A DNA stretch of 64,000 bases from Lysobacterales bacterium (GCA_016721845.1 JADKHK010000013.1:1036501-1100500); one strand, 5' to 3'; positions 17,070 through 25,991 are shown, counted from the first letter of the stretch. Notes: generated by a model not told the origin, from the sequence alone. Numbers and translations are program-made.

Positions 17070-17097
17070 AACCGCCGGGGCAACCCGGCGGTTTTTT
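17070..17097 (+). terminator. Rho-independent terminator of the lipoprotein gene
   Basis: A perfect 10-bp GC-rich stem (AACCGCCGGG, 17070-17079, with its complement 17084-17093) and a four-base loop are followed by a run of six T. It lies 28 bases after the stop codon. Confidence 0.92.
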
Positions 17098-17142
17098 GTT
17101 GTGCGCTCGCTAAACTCCCCGCCTCTTCCAGGGACCGGTCCC

Positions 17143-18750
17143 ATGCCCAAGATCCAGTCGAGCCTCGACCCGCGCGCCGCGGATTTCATCGCCAATGCCG
17201 AACAGATGCACAGCGTCGTCGCCGACCTGAAAGCGCAGACCGCACGTGCGGCCGCCGGCGGTGGCGACAAGGCGCGAAAGAAGCATACGGAACGCGGGAA
17301 ATTGCTGGCGCGCGAGCGCATCCGCGCCTTGCTCGATCCGGGCTCGCCATTTCTTGAATTGTCCGCACTCGCCGCGCACGGCATGTATGAGGACCAGGCG
17401 CCCGGCGCCGGCGTCGTCACCGGCATCGGTCGCGTGCATGGCATGGAAATCATGGTGGTCGCCAACGATGCCACCGTCAAAGGTGGCACCTATTATCCGA
17501 TGACGGTGAAGAAGCATCTGCGCGCGCAGCAGGTGGCACTGGAGAACCGGCTGCCCTGCATCTACCTGGTCGATTCCGGCGGCGCCTTCCTGCCGTTGCA
17601 GGACGAGGTCTTCCCGGACAAGGAACACTTCGGCCGCATCTTCTACAACCAGGCGCGATTGAGCGCGCAGAACATCCCGCAGATCGCCGTCGTGATGGGC
17701 TCGTGTACGGCCGGTGGCGCCTACGTGCCGGCAATGTGCGACGAATCCATCATCGTGCGCGAGCAGGGCACGATCTTCCTCGGTGGGCCGCCGCTGGTGA
17801 AGGCGGCCACCGGTGAAGTCGTCGATGCCGAATCATTGGGCGGCGCCGAAGTGCATTGCTCGGTCTCGGGCGTCACCGATCATTTCGCCGAGAACGACGA
17901 ACACGCGCTCGAGATCGCGCGCGACATCCTGAAGCATCTGAATCGCACGAAGTCGCTGCCGGTGGCGGTGCAGGCACCGGTTGAACCGGCCTACCCGATC
18001 GAGGACATCTACGGCATCCTCCCACGCGACACGCGTTATCCGTACGACGTGCGCGAGATCATCGCCCGCCTCGTTGACGGCTCCGAATTCCAGGAATTCA
18101 AGGCACGTTACGGCAAGACGCTGGTGTGCGGCTTTGCGCACATCCACGGGTATCCAATTGGCATCGTCGCCAACAACGGCATCCTGTTCGCCGAATCGGC
18201 ACTGAAGGGCGCGCACTTCATCGAACTCTGCAATCAGCGCAACATCCCGCTGGTGTTCCTGCAGAACATCACCGGCTTCATGGTCGGCAAGAAATACGAG
18301 AATGCCGGCATCGCGAAAGACGGCGCGAAGATGGTGACGGCGGTCGCCTGCTCGCACGTGCCCAAGTTCACGGTGATGATCGGCGGCAGTTTCGGCGCCG
18401 GCAATTACGCGATGTGCGGCCGCGGCTATCAGCCCAGGTTCCTGTGGATGTGGCCGAATTCACGCATCAGCGTGATGGGCGGCGAACAGGCCGCGAGCGT
18501 GCTCGCCACGGTCAAGCGCGACGGCATCGAAGCCGCGGGCGGCGCGTGGCCGAAGGACGAAGAAGACCAGTTCAAGGCACCGATCCGCGAGCAGTACGAA
18601 AAGCAGGGCCACCCGTACTACGCCAGCGCCCGCCTCTGGGATGACGGCATCATCGACCCCGCCGACACCCGTCGCGTCCTCGGCCTCGCGCTCTCGACGG
18701 CGATGAACGCGCCGATCGAAAGATCCGGCTTCGGCGTATTCCGGATGTGA
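17143..18750 (+). CDS. mccB: 3-Methylcrotonyl-CoA carboxylase, carboxyltransferase (beta) subunit
   Basis: Transfers carboxyl from biotin to 3-methylcrotonyl-CoA, giving 3-methylglutaconyl-CoA. 535 residues, the length of MccB/LiuB proteins. Carboxyltransferase motifs include Y-L-V-D-S-G-G-A-F-L-P (about 140-150), M-G-S-C-T-A-G-G-A-Y and I-G-G-S-F-G-A-G-N-Y-A-M-C-G-R near the C-terminal domain. The segment Q-D-E-V-F-P-D-K-E-H-F-G-R-I-F-Y-N is typical of methylcrotonyl rather than propionyl carboxylases. The open frame runs far upstream through the lipoprotein gene. The ATG at 17143, after the terminator, gives the family start M-P-x-I-x-S-x-L-D. The biotin-carrying partner is encoded at 27197, separated from this subunit by the cytochrome and feo operons. 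Confidence 0.94.
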   Translation: MPKIQSSLDPRAADFIANAEQMHSVVADLKAQTARAAAGGGDKARKKHTERGKLLARERIRALLDPGSPFLELSALAAHGMYEDQAPGAGVVTGIGRVHGMEIMVVANDATVKGGTYYPMTVKKHLRAQQVALENRLPCIYLVDSGGAFLPLQDEVFPDKEHFGRIFYNQARLSAQNIPQIAVVMGSCTAGGAYVPAMCDESIIVREQGTIFLGGPPLVKAATGEVVDAESLGGAEVHCSVSGVTDHFAENDEHALEIARDILKHLNRTKSLPVAVQAPVEPAYPIEDIYGILPRDTRYPYDVREIIARLVDGSEFQEFKARYGKTLVCGFAHIHGYPIGIVANNGILFAESALKGAHFIELCNQRNIPLVFLQNITGFMVGKKYENAGIAKDGAKMVTAVACSHVPKFTVMIGGSFGAGNYAMCGRGYQPRFLWMWPNSRISVMGGEQAASVLATVKRDGIEAAGGAWPKDEEDQFKAPIREQYEKQGHPYYASARLWDDGIIDPADTRRVLGLALSTAMNAPIERSGFGVFRM

Positions 18751-18780
18751 CCGGGTGGGTGACCGCGACCCCTCCGGTTC

Positions 18781-18821
18781 TTGATCCAAGTCAAATCCAT
18801 GCCCTTGATTGCGCCTAACAT
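18781..18821 (+). promoter_or_regulatory. FNR/FixK-type box and class II promoter of the multiheme cytochrome operon
   Basis: TTGATCCAAGTCAA (18781-18794) matches the FNR/ANR/FixK consensus TTGAT-N4-ATCAA with one mismatch. A -10 element TAACAT lies at 18816-18821. The box centre falls about 41 bases before the expected start point near 18828, which is the classic class II activator position. The GTG of the NapC-like gene follows about 74 bases later. A very similar box lies upstream of the HiPIP gene (50044-50057). Confidence 0.65.
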
Positions 18822-18901
18822 CGTGTCGTGAACCACGATCAATAGCTACATCCTGGGCGAGGGAGTGCCGAACCGAAAGTCCACCGCAACGGGGGCATAT
18901 C

Positions 18902-19510
18902 GTGTTCAAGCGGCTGCGCAACTGGATCAGGACGCCCAGTGTTCGCTGGGGCGGGGGCACCCTGATATTGGGCGGCATCCTCGTGGGGGTGCTGGGCTGG
19001 GCTGGATTTTCCGAAGTCGTGACGCAGACCAACTCGCTCGAGTTCTGCAGTTCCTGTCACGCCATGCAAGTCGGCGTACTTCCGGAATACAAGGATTCGG
19101 TGCATTTCCGGAACCAGTCCGGCGTACGCGCCGTGTGCTCCGACTGCCACGTGCCGCATGCCACGATCCCGAAGTTGTGGCGCAAGTTTCAGGCCACCTA
19201 CAACGAAATCCCGCACGCCGTGCTCGGCACCATCGATACGAAAGAAAAGTTCGAGGCGCGACGCCAGCAAATGGCCGAGCGCGTCTGGGCCACCATGAAG
19301 GCGACCGATTCGCGCGAGTGCCGCAACTGCCACGTGCGCGACGCGATGCGACTTGATCTGCAGAAGCCCCGTGCACGCGGCCAGCACGAGGATGCGCTGA
19401 AGAGCGGCGAAACCTGCATCGACTGCCACAAGGGCATTGCCCATCACCTCCCCGCAAGCGCGCAACCGACGGCCCAGCCGGCGGCAGACAGCGAGGACTT
19501 CGCGCTCTAG
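18902..19510 (+). CDS. Tetraheme NapC/NirT/CymA-type membrane quinol dehydrogenase
   Basis: 202 residues from a GTG start with a GGGGG ribosome-binding-like run six bases upstream. One N-terminal membrane anchor (about 15-40, G-G-I-L-V-G-V-L-G-W) is followed by a periplasmic domain with four CXXCH heme sites: C-S-S-C-H, C-S-D-C-H, C-R-N-C-H and C-I-D-C-H. The order E-F-C-S-S-C-H-x-M near the anchor is standard for NapC/NirT/CymA, which oxidise membrane quinol and feed periplasmic cytochromes. There is no nap, nir or tor reductase next to it. The following genes encode a diheme protein, an MtrA-like decaheme protein and its porin, so its likely role is a CymA-like quinol gate for that conduit. 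Confidence 0.9.
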   Translation: MFKRLRNWIRTPSVRWGGGTLILGGILVGVLGWAGFSEVVTQTNSLEFCSSCHAMQVGVLPEYKDSVHFRNQSGVRAVCSDCHVPHATIPKLWRKFQATYNEIPHAVLGTIDTKEKFEARRQQMAERVWATMKATDSRECRNCHVRDAMRLDLQKPRARGQHEDALKSGETCIDCHKGIAHHLPASAQPTAQPAADSEDFAL

Positions 19511-19559
19511 CACGCCTCCGGATCCATCCACCGCGGCTCCAACCGCATGAGGGAAGCAC

Positions 19560-20525
19560 ATGAACGCGCAGACGCTCCGCACCGAATCGCTGCAGTTCCG
19601 TCCCGTCCTTGCGGGTGTCGCGCTGTTGCTGGCGACACTCCCTGCTGCGGCAATCGACTGGAGTGGCGTCAAGGAGAGGCAGGTCCACCTGCTGTATCCC
19701 GGTCAGGCCTCGTGGGAATGGGTGATGACCCAGAGCGATCACAGCGGTGCCGGCAAGTTCCGCGAAGGCAAGAACTGCAGTGGCTGTCATGAGGGTGAGC
19801 AGGCGGATATGGGCAAGTCCATCCTGTCCGGATCCCACAAGGCCGAGAGTGCGCCGGCCAAGGGTCGGCCCGGCAGCCAGACCCTGTTCGTCAAGACCGC
19901 GCACGATGCCGAACGCCTGTACTTCCAGTTGCGCTGGAAACCGGCGCCCAGCAGCGGCGTCAAGATGTCCGAAGACGCCGCGCACATCACCGTGATGCTC
20001 GATGACGGCGGACTCAAGGAGTCGGCCCGCGCAGGCTGCTGGGCGAGTTGCCATGACGACGCGATCGGCATGAAAAGCGCGCCGGCCGGCACCGAGATCA
20101 CCAAGTACTACGGCGGCTCGCGCGTCAAGCTCACGCGCCAGGGCGGCGGTACCAACACCAAACCGGCCGCCGATCTGGAAGCCGCGCTGAAGAACGACGC
20201 CTATTTCGAGTATTGGCAGGCGGTGCTCAATCCCGGACAAGCGGCCAAGCCCGTGGCCGGCCACATCCTCGACCAACGCAAGCCGCACCCTGCATCCAGG
20301 CTTGAAGCCCAGGCGGCGTTCGCCAACGGCGAATGGACCGTGACGCTCAGTCGTCCGATGGCGCCTGCGGGTCCCGGCGAAAAAGCGATCGTGGCGGGCA
20401 AGGACTACAGCATCGGCTTCGCGTTGCATGACGATCATGCCGCGCATCGCTTCCATCATGTTTCCCTTGGCAATTCACTGCGACTCGACAGCGGCGCCGC
20501 CGATTTCGTGGCCACAGCCAAATAG
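19560..20525 (+). CDS. Periplasmic ethylbenzene-dehydrogenase-type heme-binding cytochrome
   Basis: 321 residues with a Sec signal peptide (cleavage near P-A-A-A-I-D-W). One normal heme c site, C-S-G-C-H, is at about residue 79. A second possible site, C-W-A-S-C-H (about 162), has three residues between the Cys, which is an unusual CX3CH spacing. The middle and C-terminal parts carry the EB_dh fold pattern: L-Y-F-Q-L-R-W-K, H-I-T-V-M-L-D-D and a final Y-S-I-G-F-A-L-H-D-D-H-A-A-H-R-F-H-H-V-S-L. This domain binds heme b or c in dimethylsulfide, ethylbenzene and related dehydrogenases. It probably shuttles electrons in the periplasm between the NapC-like protein and the decaheme protein. An exact biochemical role is not established. 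Confidence 0.8.
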   Translation: MNAQTLRTESLQFRPVLAGVALLLATLPAAAIDWSGVKERQVHLLYPGQASWEWVMTQSDHSGAGKFREGKNCSGCHEGEQADMGKSILSGSHKAESAPAKGRPGSQTLFVKTAHDAERLYFQLRWKPAPSSGVKMSEDAAHITVMLDDGGLKESARAGCWASCHDDAIGMKSAPAGTEITKYYGGSRVKLTRQGGGTNTKPAADLEAALKNDAYFEYWQAVLNPGQAAKPVAGHILDQRKPHPASRLEAQAAFANGEWTVTLSRPMAPAGPGEKAIVAGKDYSIGFALHDDHAAHRFHHVSLGNSLRLDSGAADFVATAK

Positions 20526-20578
20526 TTCCCACGACAGACGTCGGCGCCACGGCGCCCGCAGGCGACAGGAGAACGACC

Positions 20579-21547
20579 ATGCGCGGATCGACCCATCCAC
20601 TGCTGATGCGATGCGGCCGCTGGGCCGCGTTGCTGCTGATGGCGGGCACTGCCCTTGCCCAGGAGAACGACACCGCAGCCGCATCGTCGCCGGCCGCCGA
20701 CGTGCAGCGGACCTGCACGCGCTGCCATGACGAGACCGATCCGGGCGGCGTGCTGAACATGCTGAAATCCAAGCACGCGATGCGTGGCGATGCGCGCACC
20801 CCGTTCGCGGACAAGGCCTGCGCGACCTGCCATGGCGACTCCGAAGACCACATGAAGGCGCCGCCGGAAGGTCAGGAACGCGCGTCGCCCGATCGCGTCT
20901 TCGGCGACGGCAAGCATGCTTCCGACGCCATGACACAGAATGGTGCCTGCCTCAGCTGCCACCAGGGCGGCCTGCGCATGCATTGGCGCGGCAGCGCGCA
21001 TGAACGCCAGGACGTCGCCTGCACCTCCTGCCACAAGTTGCATGTCGGCGATGATCCGGTCCTGGCCACGAACACGCAGCCGGCGGTCTGCATGACTTGC
21101 CACAAGGAAAAGCGCGCCGAATTCCATCGCCCGTCGACCCATCCGGTGATGGACGGGCAGATGACTTGCAGCGGCTGCCACAACCCTCACGGCAGCACGG
21201 GCCCGAGCCTGCTGGCCAAGGGCACGCTCAACGAGACCTGCTACCAATGCCACGCCGAGAAGCGCGGCCCGTTCCTCTGGGAACATGCGCCGGTTCGCGA
21301 AGACTGCAGCAATTGCCACAAGCCGCACGGCTCGGTGAACGCATCGCTGCTCAAGCAGCGCACGCCATGGCTGTGCCAGCAGTGCCATCTGGCGCCGCAG
21401 CATCCGAGCAGCGCCTACAGCGGCACCGGCCTGCCGACCGCGGCGACTCCGTCAGGCGCCCAGCAATTGCTCGGGAAGTCGTGCCTGAACTGCCATTCGC
21501 AGGTGCACGGATCCAATCATCCCTCAGGCGTCCGCAAGACGCATTGA
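20579..21547 (+). CDS. DmsE/MtrA/PioA-family decaheme c-type cytochrome
   Basis: 322 residues, AGGAG eight bases before the ATG. A signal peptide (about 1-27, ending A-L-A-Q) is followed by exactly ten CXXCH sites spread over the whole length, from C-T-R-C-H near residue 45 to C-L-N-C-H near the end. Size and heme count match MtrA, DmsE and PioA, which form a heme wire that plugs into an outer-membrane porin. The next gene encodes that porin. No outer-surface MtrC/OmcA-type cytochrome and no DmsAB-like reductase is encoded beside it, so it resembles the PioAB arrangement of iron oxidisers as much as the Shewanella Mtr system. The direction of electron flow cannot be told. Confidence 0.93.
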   Translation: MRGSTHPLLMRCGRWAALLLMAGTALAQENDTAAASSPAADVQRTCTRCHDETDPGGVLNMLKSKHAMRGDARTPFADKACATCHGDSEDHMKAPPEGQERASPDRVFGDGKHASDAMTQNGACLSCHQGGLRMHWRGSAHERQDVACTSCHKLHVGDDPVLATNTQPAVCMTCHKEKRAEFHRPSTHPVMDGQMTCSGCHNPHGSTGPSLLAKGTLNETCYQCHAEKRGPFLWEHAPVREDCSNCHKPHGSVNASLLKQRTPWLCQQCHLAPQHPSSAYSGTGLPTAATPSGAQQLLGKSCLNCHSQVHGSNHPSGVRKTH

Positions 21548-21583
21548 TCGACCCTCGAGTCATCCTTGCAGTTGAGGTGTGCC

Positions 21584-23878
21584 ATGACCACTCGCGCTTC
21601 GCACGGAATACCGACGCACCGCATGTTGCATGCGGCGATCCTGTTGTCGTTGTCGACCTTGGCCTGGGCCCAGGACAGCAGCGACCCGGGCGACGAATTC
21701 AGTCTTGAGGAACCGACCACGCCAGCGCCCGACCCGCAGTTGTTGCGCGATCTGACCGAGGTCGCGAGTTGGCTCGAAGTCGGCCTGCTCTATGTCGACG
21801 ATGATTCGTTCCGCTTCGGCCGCTATCGCGGTCTCGAGGACCGCGGCGGTTACGGCGTGCTGAATCTCGACTGGTACCGACGCGCCGCCTACGACGCCGA
21901 AGACCCGAGCTATGTTCGCGTTCGCGGCCGCAATCTCGGGCTCTCGACCCGCACCGCATCCGTGGAATTCGGTCGTCAGGGCGACTACCGCGTACGCCTC
22001 GATTACGCCCAACTCCCGACCACGCGCTCGGACACCGGCAGCACCGTGTTCGACGGCGTCGGCAGCACCCAACTGACGCTCCCCGCGAACTGGGTCGGCG
22101 CACAAAATACCGCCGGCATGAGCCAGCTGTTGCCCAACCTCGATTCCCTGGAATTGCGCAGCGAGCGCAAGCGCATCGGCGTCGGTCTCGAATACGAACT
22201 GGCGCGGGGCTGGGGCATCGACACCCATGTGCGTCACGAGCACAAGGACGGCATCAAGAGTCTGGGTGCAGTCATCGGCAACAGCGGCGGCAATCCGCGG
22301 GCAGTGATCCTGCCCGAGCCGATCGACTACGACACCCGCGAGGCCGACGTGACGCTGAGTTATGCCGACGATCATCGGCAACTCGAGTTCAAGTATCTGG
22401 TGTCGCTGTTCGACGACGGCAATGCTTCACTGATCTGGCAAAACCCTTACACCGCGATCAATGGCTGGAATGCCGCGGCCGGCTTTCCGACCGGCGAAGG
22501 CCAGATGGCGCTGCCGCCCGACAATCAGTTCCACCAGTTCAGCATCACCGGCGGCTATTCGTTTGCCAACGACGTGCGTGCCAGCGGCAACGTGGCGGTC
22601 GGCCGCATGACCCAGGACGACCCGTTCCTGCCCTACACCGTGAATCCGGTGCTCGCAGCATCGATCACGCAGCCGCTGCCGCGCGATTCCCTGGATGGCA
22701 AGATCGACACCACGGTCGCCAGCCTGCGCATCGGCGGACGTCCGATCACCGCACTGTCCTGGAATGCCTCGGTCAATTTCGATGATCGCGACAACCAGAC
22801 GCCACGGGACGAGTATGTCTACATCGGCGGCGACTCGACGACCCAGAACGTGTCCGCGACCAGTTCGAACCGACGCTTCAACGAGCCCTACAGCTATCAG
22901 TCGACCAAGCTGAAGCTGGACGGCGCCTGGCACGCGGGCCGCACGACGAACGTCAATGCGGCGCTGACGCGCAGCGAGACCGAACGCACCTATTCCGAAC
23001 GCGAAAGCGCCGACGAAACCGCGTTCAGCATCAACCTGCGCCACGCCGTCGCCGATTGGTTCAGCGGTGCCTTGCGCTTTGAACGTGCCGATCGCAGCGG
23101 CTCGACCTACCACGGCAACGAACCGTTCCTGTCGGGCTATGCGCCGGGCTACACCAGCACGGTGCCCGGGCAGTTCGAGAATCCGCCGGGCTTGCGCCGA
23201 TTCTTCCTCGCCGATCGCGTCCGTGATCGCATCGGCGCGAACCTGAGCTTCACCCCGCATGAGCAATGGAACATCAGTCTCGATGCATCCACGATCGAGG
23301 ATGACTACGACCAGTCCGAACTGGGCGTGACATCGGCCAGGAACAGCGTCTACACGGTCGACGTCGCCTACGTGCCGTCCGCCACATGGTCGATCTATGC
23401 GTTCCATTCGCGCGAGAAGATGGACCTCGACCAGAACGGCGTGTCCATCGGCGGCGGCACCCGCGTCGGCGACGCCGACAACCCGAATCGCGCCTGGTCA
23501 GCCTTCCATCGCGATGCCGTGCACTCGAACGGCGCCGGCACCCATTGGACGGTGGTCGACAGGAAGTTCGACGTCGGCGCCGACTACCTGCACCTGAAAT
23601 CCCGCAACGCGATCTCGCTGACGACCGGCAGCCTGCTTACCTCGGCGCCGCTGCCGATCAATCACACGCACCTGAGTTCGCTCAGCGTCTACGGCAAGTA
23701 CCACATGAACACGGACTGGGACCTGCAGGCGAGGTTGTGGCAGGAACAGTTCCGCGCCAGCGATTTCGCGCTCGATGGCATCGAGGCGAACCAGCTCGCG
23801 AATGTCATCCTGCTCGGCGAACAAAGCCCGAACTACAAGGTCAACGTGGTCACGCTGATGTTCGCCTACCGCTTCTAG
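21584..23878 (+). CDS. MtrB/PioB-family outer-membrane porin sheath for the decaheme cytochrome
   Basis: 764 residues. The ATG at 21584 has GAGG seven bases upstream and gives a clean signal peptide ending in A-W-A-Q. The frame also opens at an unlikely TTG at 21566. After an acidic periplasmic segment (about 25-55) the chain is a long series of alternating amphipathic strands with aromatic girdles, ending in V-T-L-M-F-A-Y-R-F. That terminal Phe marks an outer-membrane beta barrel. The pattern fits the decaheme-associated MtrB/PioB family. The whole mature chain has no Cys, so the CXXC seen near the start of Shewanella MtrB is missing. Its stop overlaps the stop of the small feo gene on the other strand (CTAG). 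Confidence 0.92.
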   Translation: MTTRASHGIPTHRMLHAAILLSLSTLAWAQDSSDPGDEFSLEEPTTPAPDPQLLRDLTEVASWLEVGLLYVDDDSFRFGRYRGLEDRGGYGVLNLDWYRRAAYDAEDPSYVRVRGRNLGLSTRTASVEFGRQGDYRVRLDYAQLPTTRSDTGSTVFDGVGSTQLTLPANWVGAQNTAGMSQLLPNLDSLELRSERKRIGVGLEYELARGWGIDTHVRHEHKDGIKSLGAVIGNSGGNPRAVILPEPIDYDTREADVTLSYADDHRQLEFKYLVSLFDDGNASLIWQNPYTAINGWNAAAGFPTGEGQMALPPDNQFHQFSITGGYSFANDVRASGNVAVGRMTQDDPFLPYTVNPVLAASITQPLPRDSLDGKIDTTVASLRIGGRPITALSWNASVNFDDRDNQTPRDEYVYIGGDSTTQNVSATSSNRRFNEPYSYQSTKLKLDGAWHAGRTTNVNAALTRSETERTYSERESADETAFSINLRHAVADWFSGALRFERADRSGSTYHGNEPFLSGYAPGYTSTVPGQFENPPGLRRFFLADRVRDRIGANLSFTPHEQWNISLDASTIEDDYDQSELGVTSARNSVYTVDVAYVPSATWSIYAFHSREKMDLDQNGVSIGGGTRVGDADNPNRAWSAFHRDAVHSNGAGTHWTVVDRKFDVGADYLHLKSRNAISLTTGSLLTSAPLPINHTHLSSLSVYGKYHMNTDWDLQARLWQEQFRASDFALDGIEANQLANVILLGEQSPNYKVNVVTLMFAYRF

Positions 23879-24147
23879 CCGGCTCGCCGTGTCGGCGCTG
23901 CCGGCTTGGCATCGCCGCAGCCGTTGCACGAGTTGCTGCCGCAGGCGCCGGACGACTGCCGCTTCGGGGCAAGCCAGCGGCCGAGTTGTCGCTCGAACCT
24001 GCCGGCGTTCGGTTGCAGGAACATCAACGCAAGCATCGTGCGGGCTCGGCGCACGGCATTCGGGGCGAGTTTGCCCATGGCGTAGATCGCGCTGGCGACG
24101 ATGGCCAGCACGATGATCGTCCATTGCATGGCGTCGTAACCGCTCAT
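23875..24147 (-). CDS. Small feo-associated membrane protein with a Cys cluster
   Basis: 90 residues. Its ATG overlaps the feoB stop (ATGA), so it is the third gene of the feo operon. One membrane helix (about 9-25, T-I-I-V-L-A-I-V-A-S-A-I-Y-A) and a basic region rich in Arg are followed by a tail with C-G-S-N-S-C-N-G-C. This resembles the small DUF6587-type proteins that follow feoB in Lysobacterales. The Cys trio could bind ferrous iron or an iron-sulfur centre, as the Cys of FeoC do, but there is no winged-helix region as in true FeoC. I infer an accessory role in ferrous iron uptake. Confidence 0.75.
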   Translation of the reverse strand: MSGYDAMQWTIIVLAIVASAIYAMGKLAPNAVRRARTMLALMFLQPNAGRFERQLGRWLAPKRQSSGACGSNSCNGCGDAKPAAPTRRAG

Positions 24148-25991
24148 GCCAGCCATGCCGTCAACTGGAAGGTGATCAGCGACGCGAGATACGCGAGCCC
24201 GAACAGATAGGTGGCGGCGATGCCGACGTGCCTCCAGCCATTGGTTTCGCGACGGATCACTGCCAGGGTGCTCAGGCACATCGGCGCGTACACGTACCAG
24301 ACCAGCAGTGACAGCGCCGTCGCCAGCGACCACTCGTTCGCGACGATGCCGGTCAATTGCGCGATCGCCGCATCGTCGTTGGCCGCCGACAGCGCGTAGA
24401 CCGTCGCGAGGGACGACACCGCCACCTCGCGCGCGGCCAGGCCCGGGATCAGCGCGATGCAGATCTGCCAGTTGAACCCGAGCGGCGCGAACACCGGCTC
24501 CATGAAATGACCGATGCGACCGGCGAAGCTGTAATCGATCGCCGGCCCGACGGCATCCGCCGGCGCAGCCGGAAACGACAGCAGGAACCACAGCAACACC
24601 GTCAGCGCCAGGATGATGCCGCCGACCCGCTTGAGGAAAATCATGCCGCGCTCGTACAGGCCGATCGCGAGGTCGCGCACGTGCGGCACGCGATACGCCG
24701 GCAACTCCAGCAACAGCGCGTGTTCACCCTTGTCGCGCCGGAATTTCTTCATCACGAACGACACCAGCAGCGCGCTCAGCACGCCGGCCATGTACAGCGC
24801 GAACAGCACCAATCCCTGCAACTCGAATGCGCCGCCGACTTTCTGGCGCGGAATGAATGCGCCGATCAGCAGTGCGTACACCGGCAGCCGCGCCGAGCAG
24901 GTCATCAATGGTGCGACCAGGATTGTGGCGATGCGATCGCGCGGATCCTGGATCGAACGCGTCGCCATGATCCCCGGAATCGCGCAGGCGAAACTGGACA
25001 GCAGTGGAATGAACGAGCGCCCGGACAGGCCCGCGACCGACATCATGCGATCGAGCAGGAATGCCGCACGCGGCAGATAGCCGGACTCCTCCAGGAGCAG
25101 GATGAAGGCGAACAGGATCAGGATTTGCGGCAGGAAGATCACGACACCGCCAAGGCCGGCAATGATGCCGTCGGCGAGCAGGCTGGCGAGTGGTCCTTCC
25201 GGCAGGGTCGCGTTGACCCAGGCCGCCAACGCCGCGGTACCCGCATCGATCGCTTCCATCAGCGGCGCCGCCCAGGCGTACACGGCCTGGAAGATCAGGA
25301 ACATGATCGTCGCCAGCAATGCGAGGCCGAACACCGGATGCAGCACGACACGATCCAGCGCGTCTTCCACCGCCGTGCTTTGCACCGGCAATTGCACCGC
25401 GGCGCGCATCAGCCGTCGCGTTTCCGCGTGCAGATCGAGCGCCGGGATGACCGTTGGTGCAGCCGGGGGCGCGGTATCGATCGCGCTCCGCAATGCATCC
25501 ACGCCGTTGCGCTTGACGGCAATCGTCGCAATCACCGGAATGCCGAGTTCCGCCTGCAACCGGGCGATATCGACGCGGATGCCACGCCGCGCGGCCGCGT
25601 CCATCATGTTCAATGCCAGCAGCATCGGCTGGCCCAGCTGGCGCACTTCCAGCACGAAGCGCAGATGCAGGCGCAGATTGGTGGCGTCAGCCACGCAGAC
25701 AAGCAGGTCCGGTTTCGGTTCCTCCGGGTGATGGCCCTTGCAGACATCGCGCGTGATCTGCTCATCCGGACTGGTCGCATCGAAACTGTAGGCACCGGGC
25801 AGATCAAGCACGCGCACCTGCTGTCCGGACGCGGTCGTGAAGCGTCCTTCCTTGCGTTCGACCGTTACGCCGGCATAGTTCGCGACTTTCTGGCGGCTAC
25901 CGGTGAGCTGGTTGAACATCGCGGTCTTGCCGCAGTTCGGATTGCCGACCAGGGCGATCTGCCGAGCGACCGTCGCGCGCGCGGCATTCAT
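24144..25991 (-). CDS. feoB: Ferrous iron transporter FeoB
   Basis: 615 residues. Inner-membrane Fe2+ permease with a cytoplasmic G domain. G1 is G-N-P-N-C-G-K-T (16-23). G2 lies in V-A-N-Y-A-G-V-T-V-E, G3 in D-L-P-G-A-Y-S, and N-M-M-D supplies G4. A helical spacer leads into the gate domain, with about eight membrane helices and the Cys-containing segments S-S-F-A-C-A-I-P-G-I-M-A and M-T-C-S-A-R-L-P-V-Y. It is shorter than the roughly 770-residue E. coli protein, as in many other proteobacteria. It overlaps feoA (ATGA) upstream and the small Cys protein downstream, and is controlled from the Fur-box promoter. Confidence 0.96.
   Translation of the reverse strand: MNAARATVARQIALVGNPNCGKTAMFNQLTGSRQKVANYAGVTVERKEGRFTTASGQQVRVLDLPGAYSFDATSPDEQITRDVCKGHHPEEPKPDLLVCVADATNLRLHLRFVLEVRQLGQPMLLALNMMDAAARRGIRVDIARLQAELGIPVIATIAVKRNGVDALRSAIDTAPPAAPTVIPALDLHAETRRLMRAAVQLPVQSTAVEDALDRVVLHPVFGLALLATIMFLIFQAVYAWAAPLMEAIDAGTAALAAWVNATLPEGPLASLLADGIIAGLGGVVIFLPQILILFAFILLLEESGYLPRAAFLLDRMMSVAGLSGRSFIPLLSSFACAIPGIMATRSIQDPRDRIATILVAPLMTCSARLPVYALLIGAFIPRQKVGGAFELQGLVLFALYMAGVLSALLVSFVMKKFRRDKGEHALLLELPAYRVPHVRDLAIGLYERGMIFLKRVGGIILALTVLLWFLLSFPAAPADAVGPAIDYSFAGRIGHFMEPVFAPLGFNWQICIALIPGLAAREVAVSSLATVYALSAANDDAAIAQLTGIVANEWSLATALSLLVWYVYAPMCLSTLAVIRRETNGWRHVGIAATYLFGLAYLASLITFQLTAWLA

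Noticed and set aside
16625..17083. Ala/Ser/Val-rich minus-strand frame opposite the Ala-rich lipoprotein
   Set aside because: Repeat-driven shadow; the sense frame has a lipobox, ribosome binding site and terminator.
16705..17142. N-terminal extension of mccB through the lipoprotein gene
   Set aside because: Would read through a strong terminator, and the added Pro/Arg-rich part matches nothing; ATG 17143 gives the family N-terminus.
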